From: Dyadobacter psychrotolerans
GTDB lineage: Bacteria; Bacteroidota; Bacteroidia; Cytophagales; Spirosomataceae
Assembly: GCF_004349265.1 (NCBI RefSeq)
Contig: NZ_SMFL01000009.1
Span: forward strand, 224,372-288,371
Length of the DNA stretch: 64,000 bases
Direction: 5' to 3'
The notes beneath the pieces were generated by a model that worked only from the letters and a program-made list of their open reading frames with translations, was not told where the DNA came from and did no database searches. Of the stretch, positions 52,875-61,847 are shown in pieces. The position numbers and the translations under genes were made by a program. Position 1 is the first letter of the stretch. Each line of letters opens with the position of its first letter.

Positions 52875-53915
52875 ATGCGTTTAAAAGATTATCCCGCCAT
52901 CATACGAAAAGCGTGGGAAGGATTTGACAGTTCGATCGGAGTAAAGTTTGTAGAAGATATCAGTGCGAAGGTTTCGACTAACCACGTTTTCCGGGTAACA
53001 CTGGATAATGACGATAATGTTATTGCTAAGCTTTCCTATTTTGGTAAGTATGAGCACTTTAAGGAAGATCACCGGATTATTCAGACGCTCGCCAACAATT
53101 TGCTTTATCCATACGAAAACGTACTGGCCAGATCCCTGATGAAAAACAATCAGGTTTATACCTATCGTTATCAGGAAGATTTTGTGGATACCTGGGTTGT
53201 TTTTTACAATCCGATACGTGCCATGAACCGTCTGCCACGCCGGCTAAACGAAGATCAGATCAGAAAGCTCGGTACCGAAGCAGCCAAGTTTCACCTGGCT
53301 TCTTTTCGTGCAGGAAAATCGATTCCAAAGTCATCAAAAAATCTGAGAACAGATATTCAGCATCTGCTGGACATTCTGGAAACGGAGACCGGAAAGTATG
53401 AACATCGCGGCTACATCCATATCCTGAAAAGGCAGTGCGATATTTTTATGAAAAACATCCAGCGATTGAACGTCAGTTCTTTTGACCTGATGCCCGTTTT
53501 TGTGGACTGGAACATTGGAAATTTTTCTGTAACCGAAGACCTGAAATTCTTCTCACGGTGGGATTATGACTGGTTCAGAGTTTCTTCCCGGGTTATGGAT
53601 TTTTACTTTTTCAGCCGTGTTGTTTCGAATGTGGGTGACCGCACTGTTTTTAGCTATCTGATGGGCCCCTTAACGGAAGATCGTTTTATGATTTTTTTGC
53701 AGGAATACCACAAAGTATACCCGCTTACAGAAAAGGAGGTTCGTTTTATTAAGGAAGCCTACCGGTTTTTTATTTTGAATTATGTTATCAAATACGGAAA
53801 ATATTTTTTCCACAGATCCTATTGCACCAAACTCCAAAGAGAAGCCTACGAGCTGTATTTCCCGGCTATCGATGGTTTTGACGAAGACAAAATTCTTCGT
53901 TTATTAAAAATATAG
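52875..53915 (+). CDS. APH/choline-kinase-fold phosphotransferase
   Basis: A 346 aa protein with the aminoglycoside phosphotransferase-like fold. The N-lobe has VFRVTLDNDDNVIAKLSYFG (ATP-binding Lys), and the C-lobe has FVDWNIGNFSV in place of the usual HGDxxxxN catalytic loop and FFSRWDYDWFRVSSRVMDFYFF in place of the DxD metal site. Asp and Asn of the loop are kept but His-Gly is not. It lies 36 nt upstream of an HAD phosphatase gene on the same strand, so the two may act on one small phosphorylated substrate. Substrate unknown. Confidence 0.75.
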   Translation: MRLKDYPAIIRKAWEGFDSSIGVKFVEDISAKVSTNHVFRVTLDNDDNVIAKLSYFGKYEHFKEDHRIIQTLANNLLYPYENVLARSLMKNNQVYTYRYQEDFVDTWVVFYNPIRAMNRLPRRLNEDQIRKLGTEAAKFHLASFRAGKSIPKSSKNLRTDIQHLLDILETETGKYEHRGYIHILKRQCDIFMKNIQRLNVSSFDLMPVFVDWNIGNFSVTEDLKFFSRWDYDWFRVSSRVMDFYFFSRVVSNVGDRTVFSYLMGPLTEDRFMIFLQEYHKVYPLTEKEVRFIKEAYRFFILNYVIKYGKYFFHRSYCTKLQREAYELYFPAIDGFDEDKILRLLKI

Positions 53916-53950
53916 GATCTGCAATGCTTTTTCACTCTTAGACACCTGTT

Positions 53951-54799
53951 ATGATACTAGACAATTTCAAATCTGTAATATCTAAATATGAAGTAATATT
54001 TTTTGATGCATTCGGTGTTTTGAAAACCTATAATGGGTTAATTCCGGGGATTGAGAACACATTTGCCTATTTGAGGGAAACAGGAAAAGACTTTTATGTG
54101 GTCACCAATGATGCCTCACGAAGCCCGGAACAACTGGCGGAATCTTATGTAAAACTAGGAATAAATGACGTTACGCCCGACCGTATAATTTCTTCAGGAA
54201 TGCTCGCACGGGAATACCTAGATTTAAAGGTGCGTCAGGGAATTGTCGCCTACTTAGGAACAGACAACTCTGCACACTACATCGGTACTTCGGAAATGCA
54301 GACATTATCGATCAGAGAGCTTGACCTGAATGCTGTGTCAGATGTGAATGCGTTGGTTTTTTTGGATGATGAAGGATTTGACTGGAACACGGATTTAACA
54401 AAAACGCTGAATTTGCTTCGTAAAAGGAATATTCCCGTGATCGTAGCCAATACGGACAAAACTTATCCTGCATCTAAAAGTCGTTTATCTATCGCTGTAG
54501 GAGCTTTGGCAAAAATGATTGAAGATACGATCGGAAGACAGTTTATCCGTTTTGGTAAGCCCGATCCCCAGATGTTTATTTTTGCTTACCAGCATATCAA
54601 AAATTATCCGAATGTAAGCAAAAGAGATATTTTGATGGTCGGTGACACTTTGCATACCGACATTTTGGGTGGAAACAAGTTTGGCCTGGATACTGCCCTC
54701 GTCCTAACCGGTAATACACAGGCGGAAGATGCAGAAGTCCGGATCCGAAGCACCGGAATTATACCTACTTATATTTGCGTTTCAGCAGTAGTAGAATAG
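53951..54799 (+). CDS. HAD-IIA family phosphatase (NagD/PLP phosphatase-like)
   Basis: A 282 aa HAD hydrolase of subfamily IIA. Motif I is FFDAFGVLKTY: the nucleophile Asp is present, but the second Asp of the common DxD is replaced by Phe. Motif II is VVTNDASRSPEQLA, and motifs III/IV are FGKPDPQMF and MVGDTLHTDILGGNKFGLDTALVLTG. It should dephosphorylate small molecules such as sugar phosphates or pyridoxal phosphate. The missing general acid in motif I may lower phosphatase activity or favour other chemistry. Confidence 0.88.
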   Translation: MILDNFKSVISKYEVIFFDAFGVLKTYNGLIPGIENTFAYLRETGKDFYVVTNDASRSPEQLAESYVKLGINDVTPDRIISSGMLAREYLDLKVRQGIVAYLGTDNSAHYIGTSEMQTLSIRELDLNAVSDVNALVFLDDEGFDWNTDLTKTLNLLRKRNIPVIVANTDKTYPASKSRLSIAVGALAKMIEDTIGRQFIRFGKPDPQMFIFAYQHIKNYPNVSKRDILMVGDTLHTDILGGNKFGLDTALVLTGNTQAEDAEVRIRSTGIIPTYICVSAVVE

Positions 54800-54901
54800 A
54801 AATAAATCTGTTAAAAACGCACTCATCGTTTATATAAATTCTTCTTATTTTTGAAAGATTTCCAAAAAAGATATCTATAATTCATCAACAAGAATACACA
54901 C

Positions 54902-56443
54902 ATGCTAGCTAAAACTTTTGGAAGCGCCGTTTACGGTGTCGATGCCAATATGATTACCATCGAAGTTACGGTGGGCCAGGGAATGGGTTTTTTTATGGTT
55001 GGCCTGGCCGACAGCGCAGTAAAAGAAAGTCAGCAGCGCGTAGAAGCTTCTCTAAAATACTTCAATTATAAAATGCCGCGGCAAAAAGTGGTTGTGAACC
55101 TGGCTCCTGCCGACATTCGCAAAGAAGGTTCTGCGTACGATCTGCCAATTGCTTTGTGCATCATGAATTCTTCGGAACAGCTCACTACCGAGAAAAATCT
55201 TGAAGATTACGTCATCATGGGTGAACTTTCTTTAGACGGCATTCTGCGTCCGATTAAGGGAGTACTTCCCATTGCGATCGAAGCCAGAAAACAGGGTTTC
55301 AAAGGTTTTGTCCTTCCTGCTGAAAACGCTCATGAAGCGGCAATTGTCAACAACATCGATGTTATTCCGGTTGAAACACTTGAAGACGCGATTGCTTTTT
55401 TTGAAGGTAAAAAGGACATTCAACCTCTGATTGTAGATACACGAGATCTTTTCTTCACAAGTCAAAATGAATATGATGCCGACTTTGAACATGTTCAGGG
55501 ACAGGAAAATATAAAACGTGCCTTAGAGATTGCTGCTGCGGGCGGACATAATGCTATCATGATTGGGCCGCCGGGAGCAGGTAAAACAATGCTCGCAAAA
55601 CGTATTCCGAGTATATTGCCACCATTAAGTTTGCCGGAAGCACTCGAAACAACAAAAATCCACTCTGTTGCAGGCAAACTTGGAAAACGCGCCACATTGG
55701 TTTCACGCCGGCCTTTTCGTGCTCCGCATCATTCTATCAGCGATGCAGCGCTGGTTGGAGGCGGCAGTTTTCCACAACCGGGTGAAATTTCCCTTGCACA
55801 TAATGGCGTTCTTTTTCTGGACGAACTTCCTGAATTTAAAAGAACGGTTCTCGAAGTGATGCGCCAGCCTTTGGAGGAACGAAAAGTGAGTATATCCAGG
55901 GCAAAAATGGCGGTTGAGTTTCCGGCTAATTTTATGTTGATAGCCAGCATGAATCCTTGTCCGTGCGGCTATTATAATCATCCTGATAAAGAATGTGTAT
56001 GCGGACCAGGTGTTGTACAGAAATATCTGAACAAAGTCAGCGGACCATTGCTCGACCGGATTGACCTGCACGTAGAAGTTACTCCTGTGTCTTTTGACCA
56101 GATCGCATCTACCCGTAAATCTGAAAGCAGTGAACAAATTCGGGAAAGGGTGATCAAGGCAAGAGAAAGACAAACTGAACGGTTTAAAGACAGGAAAGAA
56201 ATTTATTCCAACGCCATGATGCCGCCGGAACTGGTAAAAGAAATTTGCATCATCAGCGATCCGGGTAAAGCCTTGCTACGCACGGCGATGGACAGGCTTG
56301 GACTTTCTGCCAGAGCATACGACCGCATCCTGAAAGTATCCCGAACCATAGCAGACCTGGCCGGAAGCGATGACATCAAAGTCGAACACCTGGCCGAAGC
56401 CATACAATACCGAAGTCTGGACAGAGAAAATTGGGCCGGGTGA
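54902..56443 (+). CDS. YifB/ComM-type Mg-chelatase-like AAA ATPase
   Basis: A 513 aa protein of the YifB family: N-terminal Lon-like ChlI domain (SAVYGVDANMITIEVTVGQGMGFFMVGL; DLPIALCIM), central AAA module (Walker A GPPGAGKTMLAKR, Walker B VLFLDELPEF, arginine-containing SRRPFRAPHHSISDAALVGGG) and a C-terminal helical domain (YDRILKVSRTIADLAGS). A Cys cluster (NPCPCGYYNHPDKECVCGPG) probably binds zinc. In other bacteria ComM is a branch-migration helicase for natural transformation. It is monocistronic; TATTTTTG at 54846-54853 resembles a -7 box. Confidence 0.94.
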   Translation: MLAKTFGSAVYGVDANMITIEVTVGQGMGFFMVGLADSAVKESQQRVEASLKYFNYKMPRQKVVVNLAPADIRKEGSAYDLPIALCIMNSSEQLTTEKNLEDYVIMGELSLDGILRPIKGVLPIAIEARKQGFKGFVLPAENAHEAAIVNNIDVIPVETLEDAIAFFEGKKDIQPLIVDTRDLFFTSQNEYDADFEHVQGQENIKRALEIAAAGGHNAIMIGPPGAGKTMLAKRIPSILPPLSLPEALETTKIHSVAGKLGKRATLVSRRPFRAPHHSISDAALVGGGSFPQPGEISLAHNGVLFLDELPEFKRTVLEVMRQPLEERKVSISRAKMAVEFPANFMLIASMNPCPCGYYNHPDKECVCGPGVVQKYLNKVSGPLLDRIDLHVEVTPVSFDQIASTRKSESSEQIRERVIKARERQTERFKDRKEIYSNAMMPPELVKEICIISDPGKALLRTAMDRLGLSARAYDRILKVSRTIADLAGSDDIKVEHLAEAIQYRSLDRENWAG

Positions 56444-56524
56444 AATAATATAATTTATCAAAAAAATGCTTTAACAGACAGCATTTGAATCTCTTTATTT
56501 TAAGTGTAGTAAAAAACTGCTGAA

Positions 56525-56557
56525 TTGCATGCCTTGAAACACAAATCATTATCTTTG
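56525..56557 (+). promoter_or_regulatory. Promoter of OmpH-like gene
   Basis: TTG at 56525-56527 and the perfect -7 box TATCTTTG at 56550-56557 are 22 nt apart, within the Bacteroidota range. The gene starts 36 nt downstream. Confidence 0.65.
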
Positions 56558-56592
56558 CGGCTCTTTCTAAAAAACAATAAAACTTTAAAGAC

Positions 56593-57210
56593 GTGAATAA
56601 CAATACTTCGTTGATTTGGAACATCGTACTTACTCTTGCTGTAGCGGTGTTATTCTTTTTACATTTCTCAGGCAAGCCAGACGGTACCTCTACAGCAGCA
56701 GACGGTGCAGTTGTTCCCGGACGTCGTACTGTTTATGTACAGGTCGATTCTCTTTTGAAAAATTATGATTTTTTCAAAGACACTAAAAAAGAACTTGAAA
56801 ACAAAAACTTCCAGCTGGAAAATGAACTGAATACAAAAGGAAGATCATTGCAAAATGAAGTTGCCTTTTTCCAGCAAAAAGCACAAACAATGACTCCTGA
56901 ACAAGCGCGTTCAACAGAGGCTCAGCTGATGAAAAAACAACAGGATCTTGTTGCTTACCGTGACCAGGCTGCACAGGCTCTGGGCCAGGAAGAAGCTAAA
57001 AAGAACGAACAGCTTTATAAAAACATCCGTGCATACATTGAGAAGTATAACAAAGACAATGGCTTTGAATACGTTCTTGGTTATTCTTTGGGTGGCGGAA
57101 TTCTGTTTGCCAACCCATCCTTGGATGTAACGCAAAAAATTATCGACGGACTGAACAAAGAATACAAGTCTACCGGTACCGCAGCAGCTGATACAACTGC
57201 TAAAAAATAA
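56593..57210 (+). CDS. OmpH/Skp-family periplasmic chaperone
   Basis: A 205 aa protein with an N-terminal hydrophobic anchor (IWNIVLTLAVAVLFFLHF) and a long coiled coil (about 50-150: KNYDFFKDTKKELENKNFQLENELNTKG) between two short beta segments (VYVQVDSLL and FEYVLGYSLGGGILFANPSLDVTQKI), the arrangement of Skp/OmpH chaperones. It probably assists outer-membrane protein delivery. The uncleaved-looking anchor is typical of Bacteroidota members. The start is GTG at 56593. Confidence 0.9.
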   Translation: MNNNTSLIWNIVLTLAVAVLFFLHFSGKPDGTSTAADGAVVPGRRTVYVQVDSLLKNYDFFKDTKKELENKNFQLENELNTKGRSLQNEVAFFQQKAQTMTPEQARSTEAQLMKKQQDLVAYRDQAAQALGQEEAKKNEQLYKNIRAYIEKYNKDNGFEYVLGYSLGGGILFANPSLDVTQKIIDGLNKEYKSTGTAAADTTAKK

Positions 57211-57241
57211 GCGTTGAAACTGAAAGGCTGATGCCCTTTGG

Positions 57242-57290
57242 TATAAACAAAAACGAGACGCCGGATTCCGGTGTCTCGTTTTTGTTTATA
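57242..57290. terminator. Strong bidirectional terminator, 23-bp stem
   Basis: Arms 57242-57264 and 57268-57290 pair over 23 bases with one G-T wobble and a 3-nt loop; the stem carries A-rich and T-rich outer parts. It lies between the converging OmpH-like and AAA ATPase genes. Confidence 0.92.
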
Positions 57291-57300
57291 CATTTTTCCG

Positions 57301-58737
57301 TCAGCTAAGTACTTCAAATAAAGATTCCATTTTAACTTCACTCTGGATCAGGTTAAGTTTGTACTCATTTGATTTAGTACCAAATGTGGTGATCATAGTT
57401 GGAAAAACTGTTTTTTTAGTGTTAGTTTTTTCACGGAAGATATTAACCTTTGCCTGAATTTCAGAAGCATATTTTTTGTCAATGGTAAATTCAGATGTAG
57501 AAAATTTTATTTCACAAAGATTAATAGTAAAATCCTGACGGTCGATTAAAAGATCAATTTGTGTTCCGTTTTCTTTTGTTTTCGGTGCATAACGCCAGGC
57601 CGATTCCTGAGTATAAACGGCCGAAATCCCCAGCGCCTTTTTGATCTGCGGAATATGTTTAAGACAAATTCTTTCAAAGGCCATACCACTCCAGCTTTTC
57701 CAGGAATAAGAAGCAGATTGCTTAACCCAGGATCCCGGACCTGAATTTTTATTGCCTTCCATAAATTTCAAATAAAATGCTGAGTACTCATCAGATAACT
57801 TATAAATACTCTGTTTTACATTTTTATCAAAAGGAATATACATCTCTATAAATCCAGACTCCAGTAGTTCTTCGAGTAGTTTGGTTGTGCCTCCGCCAGT
57901 TGTAAAGTGACAGGTTTCTATAATCTCATTTCTTGTCAATCCCATAGGTTTTCCTGCCAGCGCCCGAATTACAGCAATATGTTTGTCAGCCTGTATAAAT
58001 AAAGAGTCATATAAATTTTTAAACTCATTCTCAAGCAGCCCATCCTTCGTAAAGCACATCCTGTCAATATTTTGAGCCGTACTTTCTCCGGTTTTGATGT
58101 CTTTTAGATAGTGCGGTATTCCCCCTAAAATCATATACAGCTGTAATAGCTGATATCTGTCCAGAATAATCCTCCGGCTTTTAAGGTAGGTTTCAGCTTC
58201 GTTTAAAGTAAAGGGTAATAATCTTATCCTTCGTGTAATCCTGTTATGCAGGCCGCCTTTGTTATTGACAATCTTTCGAATCATCCAGGAAGCAGCAGAA
58301 CCGCAAATTACAACCACCAGATTTTTTTGATTCGAGGCCCAGGAATTCCAGAAATGTTCAAATGCCTGTAAGAATCCGGATTTGTGCGAATCAATCCATG
58401 GAAATTCATCAAAGAAAATGACAGACTTTTTCCTTTTGATTTGAGCTGTAATGTAGGTTTTTAATATTTCAAAAGCCCGAATCCAATTTCGGGGAGTTGC
58501 GAGAGGGATGCTCACTTTGGAAAATGCTGACAATGCAAGTGTGAAACTCTCCAGTTGTTCAGGCGTTGAGCTATTATGCATACCCGAAAAATCGAATATT
58601 AACTGATCTTTATACACATTTCTAATCAGGAATGTTTTACCGACCCTGCGGCGGCCATAAATGGCAATAAGCTCTGCTTCAGAAGTTCCCAGGGCTTCTT
58701 TTAAGATTTCTGTTTCTGTTTCTCTGCCAACTATCAT
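57301..58737 (-). CDS. AAA ATPase with DUF234/PD-(D/E)XK-like C-terminus
   Basis: A protein of about 478 aa of the archaeal-type ATPase group. Walker A is IYGRRRVGKTFLIR, Walker B is SVIFFDEFPWID, then a winged-helix region with IYMILGGIPHYLKDI and LTRNEIIETCHFTTGGGTTKLLEELLESGFI. The C-terminal domain (about 370-478) has QIDLLIDR followed by LCEIKFS, the D...ExK spacing of nuclease-like folds. Members are thought to belong to mobile or selfish modules; function unknown. Start MIVGRETE (58737) is preferred; the longer frame from 58857 only translates the hairpin repeats upstream. Confidence 0.9.
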   Translation of the reverse strand: MIVGRETETEILKEALGTSEAELIAIYGRRRVGKTFLIRNVYKDQLIFDFSGMHNSSTPEQLESFTLALSAFSKVSIPLATPRNWIRAFEILKTYITAQIKRKKSVIFFDEFPWIDSHKSGFLQAFEHFWNSWASNQKNLVVVICGSAASWMIRKIVNNKGGLHNRITRRIRLLPFTLNEAETYLKSRRIILDRYQLLQLYMILGGIPHYLKDIKTGESTAQNIDRMCFTKDGLLENEFKNLYDSLFIQADKHIAVIRALAGKPMGLTRNEIIETCHFTTGGGTTKLLEELLESGFIEMYIPFDKNVKQSIYKLSDEYSAFYLKFMEGNKNSGPGSWVKQSASYSWKSWSGMAFERICLKHIPQIKKALGISAVYTQESAWRYAPKTKENGTQIDLLIDRQDFTINLCEIKFSTSEFTIDKKYASEIQAKVNIFREKTNTKKTVFPTMITTFGTKSNEYKLNLIQSEVKMESLFEVLS

Positions 58738-58749
58738 CTCTGAAAAATT

Positions 58750-58849
58750 ATTGCTCGCCAAAACTACTAAATAAATTACAGTTTTGGCGAGCAATGAATA
58801 ATTATTACTCGCCAAAACTATTAAAATAAACAAAGTTTTGGCGGGCAAT
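58750..58849. repeat. Two tandem long inverted repeats upstream of AAA ATPase gene
   Basis: Hairpin 1: arms 58750-58765 and 58780-58795, 16 bp perfect, 14-nt spacer. Hairpin 2: arms 58804-58819 and 58834-58849, same 16-base word with one change in each arm, same 14-nt spacer. The period is 54 bases. The word contains CTCGCCAAAACT. It lies 12 nt before the ATPase start, so it is well placed as operator or 5' leader structure. Confidence 0.92.
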
Positions 58850-58855
58850 AAATAC

Positions 58856-58889
58856 AAAAGCGGGCACTGAACAATCAGTACCCGCTTTT
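58856..58889 (-). terminator. Terminator after sdhB
   Basis: A 15-base stem with one mismatch (58856-58870 with 58875-58889), 4-nt loop, and TTTT at its end on the minus strand, 23 nt after the sdhB stop. Confidence 0.85.
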
Positions 58890-58911
58890 ATCAAATCTAT
58901 AATAACTTTTC

Positions 58912-59676
58912 TTAAACCGCAGTTGAAGAAATTTTTGCTCCGATATATTCCCGGTTCATACGGGCAATGTTTACCATACTGATTTCCTTCGGACATTCAG
59001 CCGAACATGCACCTGTATTGGTACAAGCGCCAAAGCCTTCTGCATCCATTTGTGCAACCATTTTCTCTGCACGAATGCTGCGCTCTGCCTGGCCCTGTGG
59101 CAATAATGCCAGCTGGGAAATTTTGGCAGATACAAAAAGCATGGCCGATGCATTTTTACAAGCAGCAACACAAGCTCCGCATCCGATACAGGCTGCTGCT
59201 GAAAACGCGTCGTCTGCCGCTTCTTTTGGAATTGGCAAGCTGTTTGCATCCTGTGCATTACCTGTGTTGACAGATATAAAACCACCTGCGGCGATCACAC
59301 GGTCAAAAGCATCACGGTCTACAACCAAATCCTTAATAACCGGAAAAGCTTCTGCACGCCATGGTTCTACAACAATGGTATCTCCATCGTTAAAAGAACG
59401 CATGTGAAGCTGGCAGGTTGTTACACCTCTCAATGGCCCGTGAGGACGTCCGTTAATATACATCGAACATGCACCGCAGATTCCTTCACGACAATCGTGA
59501 TCAAATGCAACCGGCTCCGTTCCTGCTTCTATAAGTTGCTCGTTAAGGACGTCGAACATTTCAAGGAAAGACATATCCGGAGAAACACCATCCAGACTGT
59601 AATCTTCGAAACCTCCTTTATTTGTATTGCTTTGTCTCCAGACTTTAAGCTTAATATGCATGTTACCTGCACTCAT
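58912..59676 (-). CDS. sdhB: Succinate dehydrogenase/fumarate reductase iron-sulfur subunit
   Basis: A 254 aa electron-transfer subunit. The [2Fe-2S] region is DHDCREGICGACSMYINGRPHGP with a later Cys in GVTTCQLHM; the [4Fe-4S] motif is CIGCGACVAACKNA and the [3Fe-4S] region CTNTGACSAECPKEI. It passes electrons between the flavin of SdhA and quinone. It is last in the sdhCAB order. A start at the second Met (MHIKLKVW) is also possible. Confidence 0.96.
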   Translation of the reverse strand: MSAGNMHIKLKVWRQSNTNKGGFEDYSLDGVSPDMSFLEMFDVLNEQLIEAGTEPVAFDHDCREGICGACSMYINGRPHGPLRGVTTCQLHMRSFNDGDTIVVEPWRAEAFPVIKDLVVDRDAFDRVIAAGGFISVNTGNAQDANSLPIPKEAADDAFSAAACIGCGACVAACKNASAMLFVSAKISQLALLPQGQAERSIRAEKMVAQMDAEGFGACTNTGACSAECPKEISMVNIARMNREYIGAKISSTAV

Positions 59677-59778
59677 TTTTCTAACATTTAACGGTTATCA
59701 ATTAACCAATAATATTAATATAAGCGAATGGCCGAGGCGGCCCCACCGATAGCTGGTAGCCGACGGCTGAAAGCTCGT

Positions 59779-61767
59779 TTATTTATAACTTCTTTGGGCA
59801 ATCTTGATATTGTCGTATATCAATTCTTCTTTATGAAGCTCCCAGTTTTCAATCGACTTGTGCTCCCATGCCGAAACAAACATGAAATTTTCATCATCAC
59901 GTAATGCTTCGCCTTCTTCTGTCTGATGCTCTTCACGGAAGTGACCGCCACACGATTCCTCACGGGTAAGCGCATCAATACACATCAACTCTCCTAACTC
60001 TATAAAATCTGCAACACGACCGGCTTTGTCCAGTTCAGGATTAAATTCAGTTGTGGTGCCCATAACTTTCACGTCTCTCCAAAACTCTTCACGAAGCGCA
60101 CGTATTTCAACAATTGCTTCTTTAAGTCCTTGTGCATTACGGGCCATTCCGCATTTATCCCACATGATCTGCCCTAAACGGCGATGGAAAAGCTCAGGAG
60201 ATGTTTTGCCCTGAATGCTTACCAATTTATCAATGCGGTCCTTTACCTCTTTCTCTGTTTGTACAAAAGCCTCATGATCAGTCGGTATTTTACCGGTTCC
60301 GATCTCCTTTGCAAGATAAGATCCGATGGTGTAAGGAATTACAAAGTATCCGTCAGCAAGTCCCTGCATCAATGCCGAAGCTCCCAGACGATTCGCACCG
60401 TGATCAGAGAAATTGGCTTCACCCAAAGCATACAGACCAGGCACGGTTGTCATCAGGTTGTAGTCAACCCAAAGTCCGCCCATCGTATAGTGAACCGCCG
60501 GATAAATACGCATAGGCACTTCGTAAGGATCTTCTCCTGTGATTTGCTTATACATATCGAAAAGGTTACCATACTTTTCTTTTACGACTGCTTTTCCCCA
60601 GGTTATAATATCTTCCTTAGAAGGATTAGCAATGTTATTTTTATTAGCTTCACCATGTCCGTAACGATCAACAGCCGCAGCGAAGTCAAGAAAAACAGCC
60701 AGTTTGGAAGTTCCTACGCCATAACCTGCATCACATCTTTCTTTTGCAGCACGCGAAGCGATATCACGTGGTACCAGGTTACCAAAAGCAGGATAACGTC
60801 TTTCCAGGTAATAGTCTCTTTCGTTTTCCGGAATTTCATTTCCCGGACGAGTATCGTTTTTAGCTTTCGGTACCCAAATCCGCCCGTCATTACGAAGGGA
60901 TTCAGACATCAAAGTCAGCTTAGACTGATGCTCTCCTGAAACAGGAATACAAGTCGGGTGAATTTGTGTAAAACATGGATTTCCAAAAAAAGCACCTTTT
61001 TTATGCGCTTTCCAGGCTGCCGTCACATTACTGCCCATTGCATTTGTTGACAGATAGAATACGTTTCCGTAACCGCCCGTACAAAGCAGCACCGCATGTC
61101 CGCCATGTCTTTCCAATTCACCTGTAATCAGGTTTCTTGCAATAATCCCGCGGCATTTGCCATCAATATTAACAACATCAAGCATTTCGTGACGGTTGTA
61201 CATCTGAACTGTACCCATCCCAACCTGACGCTGTAATCCTGAGTATGCCCCAAGCAACAATTGCTGACCCGTTTGACCAGCCGCGTAAAATGTACGCTGT
61301 ACCTGTGTTCCTCCAAATGAGCGGTTGGAAAGCAAACCACCGTACTCACGGGCAAAAGGAACACCCGCAGCAACACATTGATCTATAATATTACCGGAAA
61401 CTTCTGCAAGACGGTGCACATTACCCTCTCTTGCGCGATAATCTCCCCCTTTGATTGTATCGTAAAAAAGACGGTAGATCGAGTCTCCATCATTTTGGTA
61501 GTTTTTAGCTGCATTAATCCCTCCTTGTGCAGCAATAGAGTGCGCACGACGCGGAGAGTCCTGAAAACAAAAAGCTTTTACTTTATAACCCAATTCAGCC
61601 AAAGTCGCAGCCGCGGAAGCACCGGCAAGACCTGTTCCTACAACGATGATTTCAAGATTACGCTTGTTGGCAGGGTTTACAAGAGGTACCGAAGACTTGT
61701 ATTTACTCCATTTTGTTTCAATCGGCCCCTGTGGTATTTTGGCATCCAGACTAGATGAAGTTGCCAT
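59779..61767 (-). CDS. sdhA: Succinate dehydrogenase/fumarate reductase flavoprotein subunit
   Basis: A 662 aa catalytic subunit that oxidises succinate to fumarate. The FAD site is IIVVGTGLAGASAAATLAELGY, and HSIAAQGGINAAKNY carries the His covalently bound to FAD. CFTQIHPTCIPVSGEH and the Arg-rich region near VPRDIASRA are in the active-site domain; HYTMGGLWVDYN and GANRLGASALMQGLADG close the FAD domain. The long form (over 630 aa) is typical of the type-B enzymes of Bacteroidota. sdhC lies upstream and sdhB downstream. Confidence 0.97.
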   Translation of the reverse strand: MATSSSLDAKIPQGPIETKWSKYKSSVPLVNPANKRNLEIIVVGTGLAGASAAATLAELGYKVKAFCFQDSPRRAHSIAAQGGINAAKNYQNDGDSIYRLFYDTIKGGDYRAREGNVHRLAEVSGNIIDQCVAAGVPFAREYGGLLSNRSFGGTQVQRTFYAAGQTGQQLLLGAYSGLQRQVGMGTVQMYNRHEMLDVVNIDGKCRGIIARNLITGELERHGGHAVLLCTGGYGNVFYLSTNAMGSNVTAAWKAHKKGAFFGNPCFTQIHPTCIPVSGEHQSKLTLMSESLRNDGRIWVPKAKNDTRPGNEIPENERDYYLERRYPAFGNLVPRDIASRAAKERCDAGYGVGTSKLAVFLDFAAAVDRYGHGEANKNNIANPSKEDIITWGKAVVKEKYGNLFDMYKQITGEDPYEVPMRIYPAVHYTMGGLWVDYNLMTTVPGLYALGEANFSDHGANRLGASALMQGLADGYFVIPYTIGSYLAKEIGTGKIPTDHEAFVQTEKEVKDRIDKLVSIQGKTSPELFHRRLGQIMWDKCGMARNAQGLKEAIVEIRALREEFWRDVKVMGTTTEFNPELDKAGRVADFIELGELMCIDALTREESCGGHFREEHQTEEGEALRDDENFMFVSAWEHKSIENWELHKEELIYDNIKIAQRSYK

Positions 61768-61847
61768 ATATATTTTTAATATTTAATTAACCGAAAAATG
61801 AATATTGAAAACTAGGCTGTTGGCTAAGCCGGCAGCTTTCTTTTTAT

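Noticed and set aside
58737..58857. N-terminal extension of the AAA ATPase gene from 58857
   Set aside because: The extra codons translate the hairpin repeats, and the family starts at the MIVGRE segment.
60184..60939. Open frame of 251 codons on the plus strand
   Set aside because: Fully antisense to sdhA and without a plausible domain or signal.
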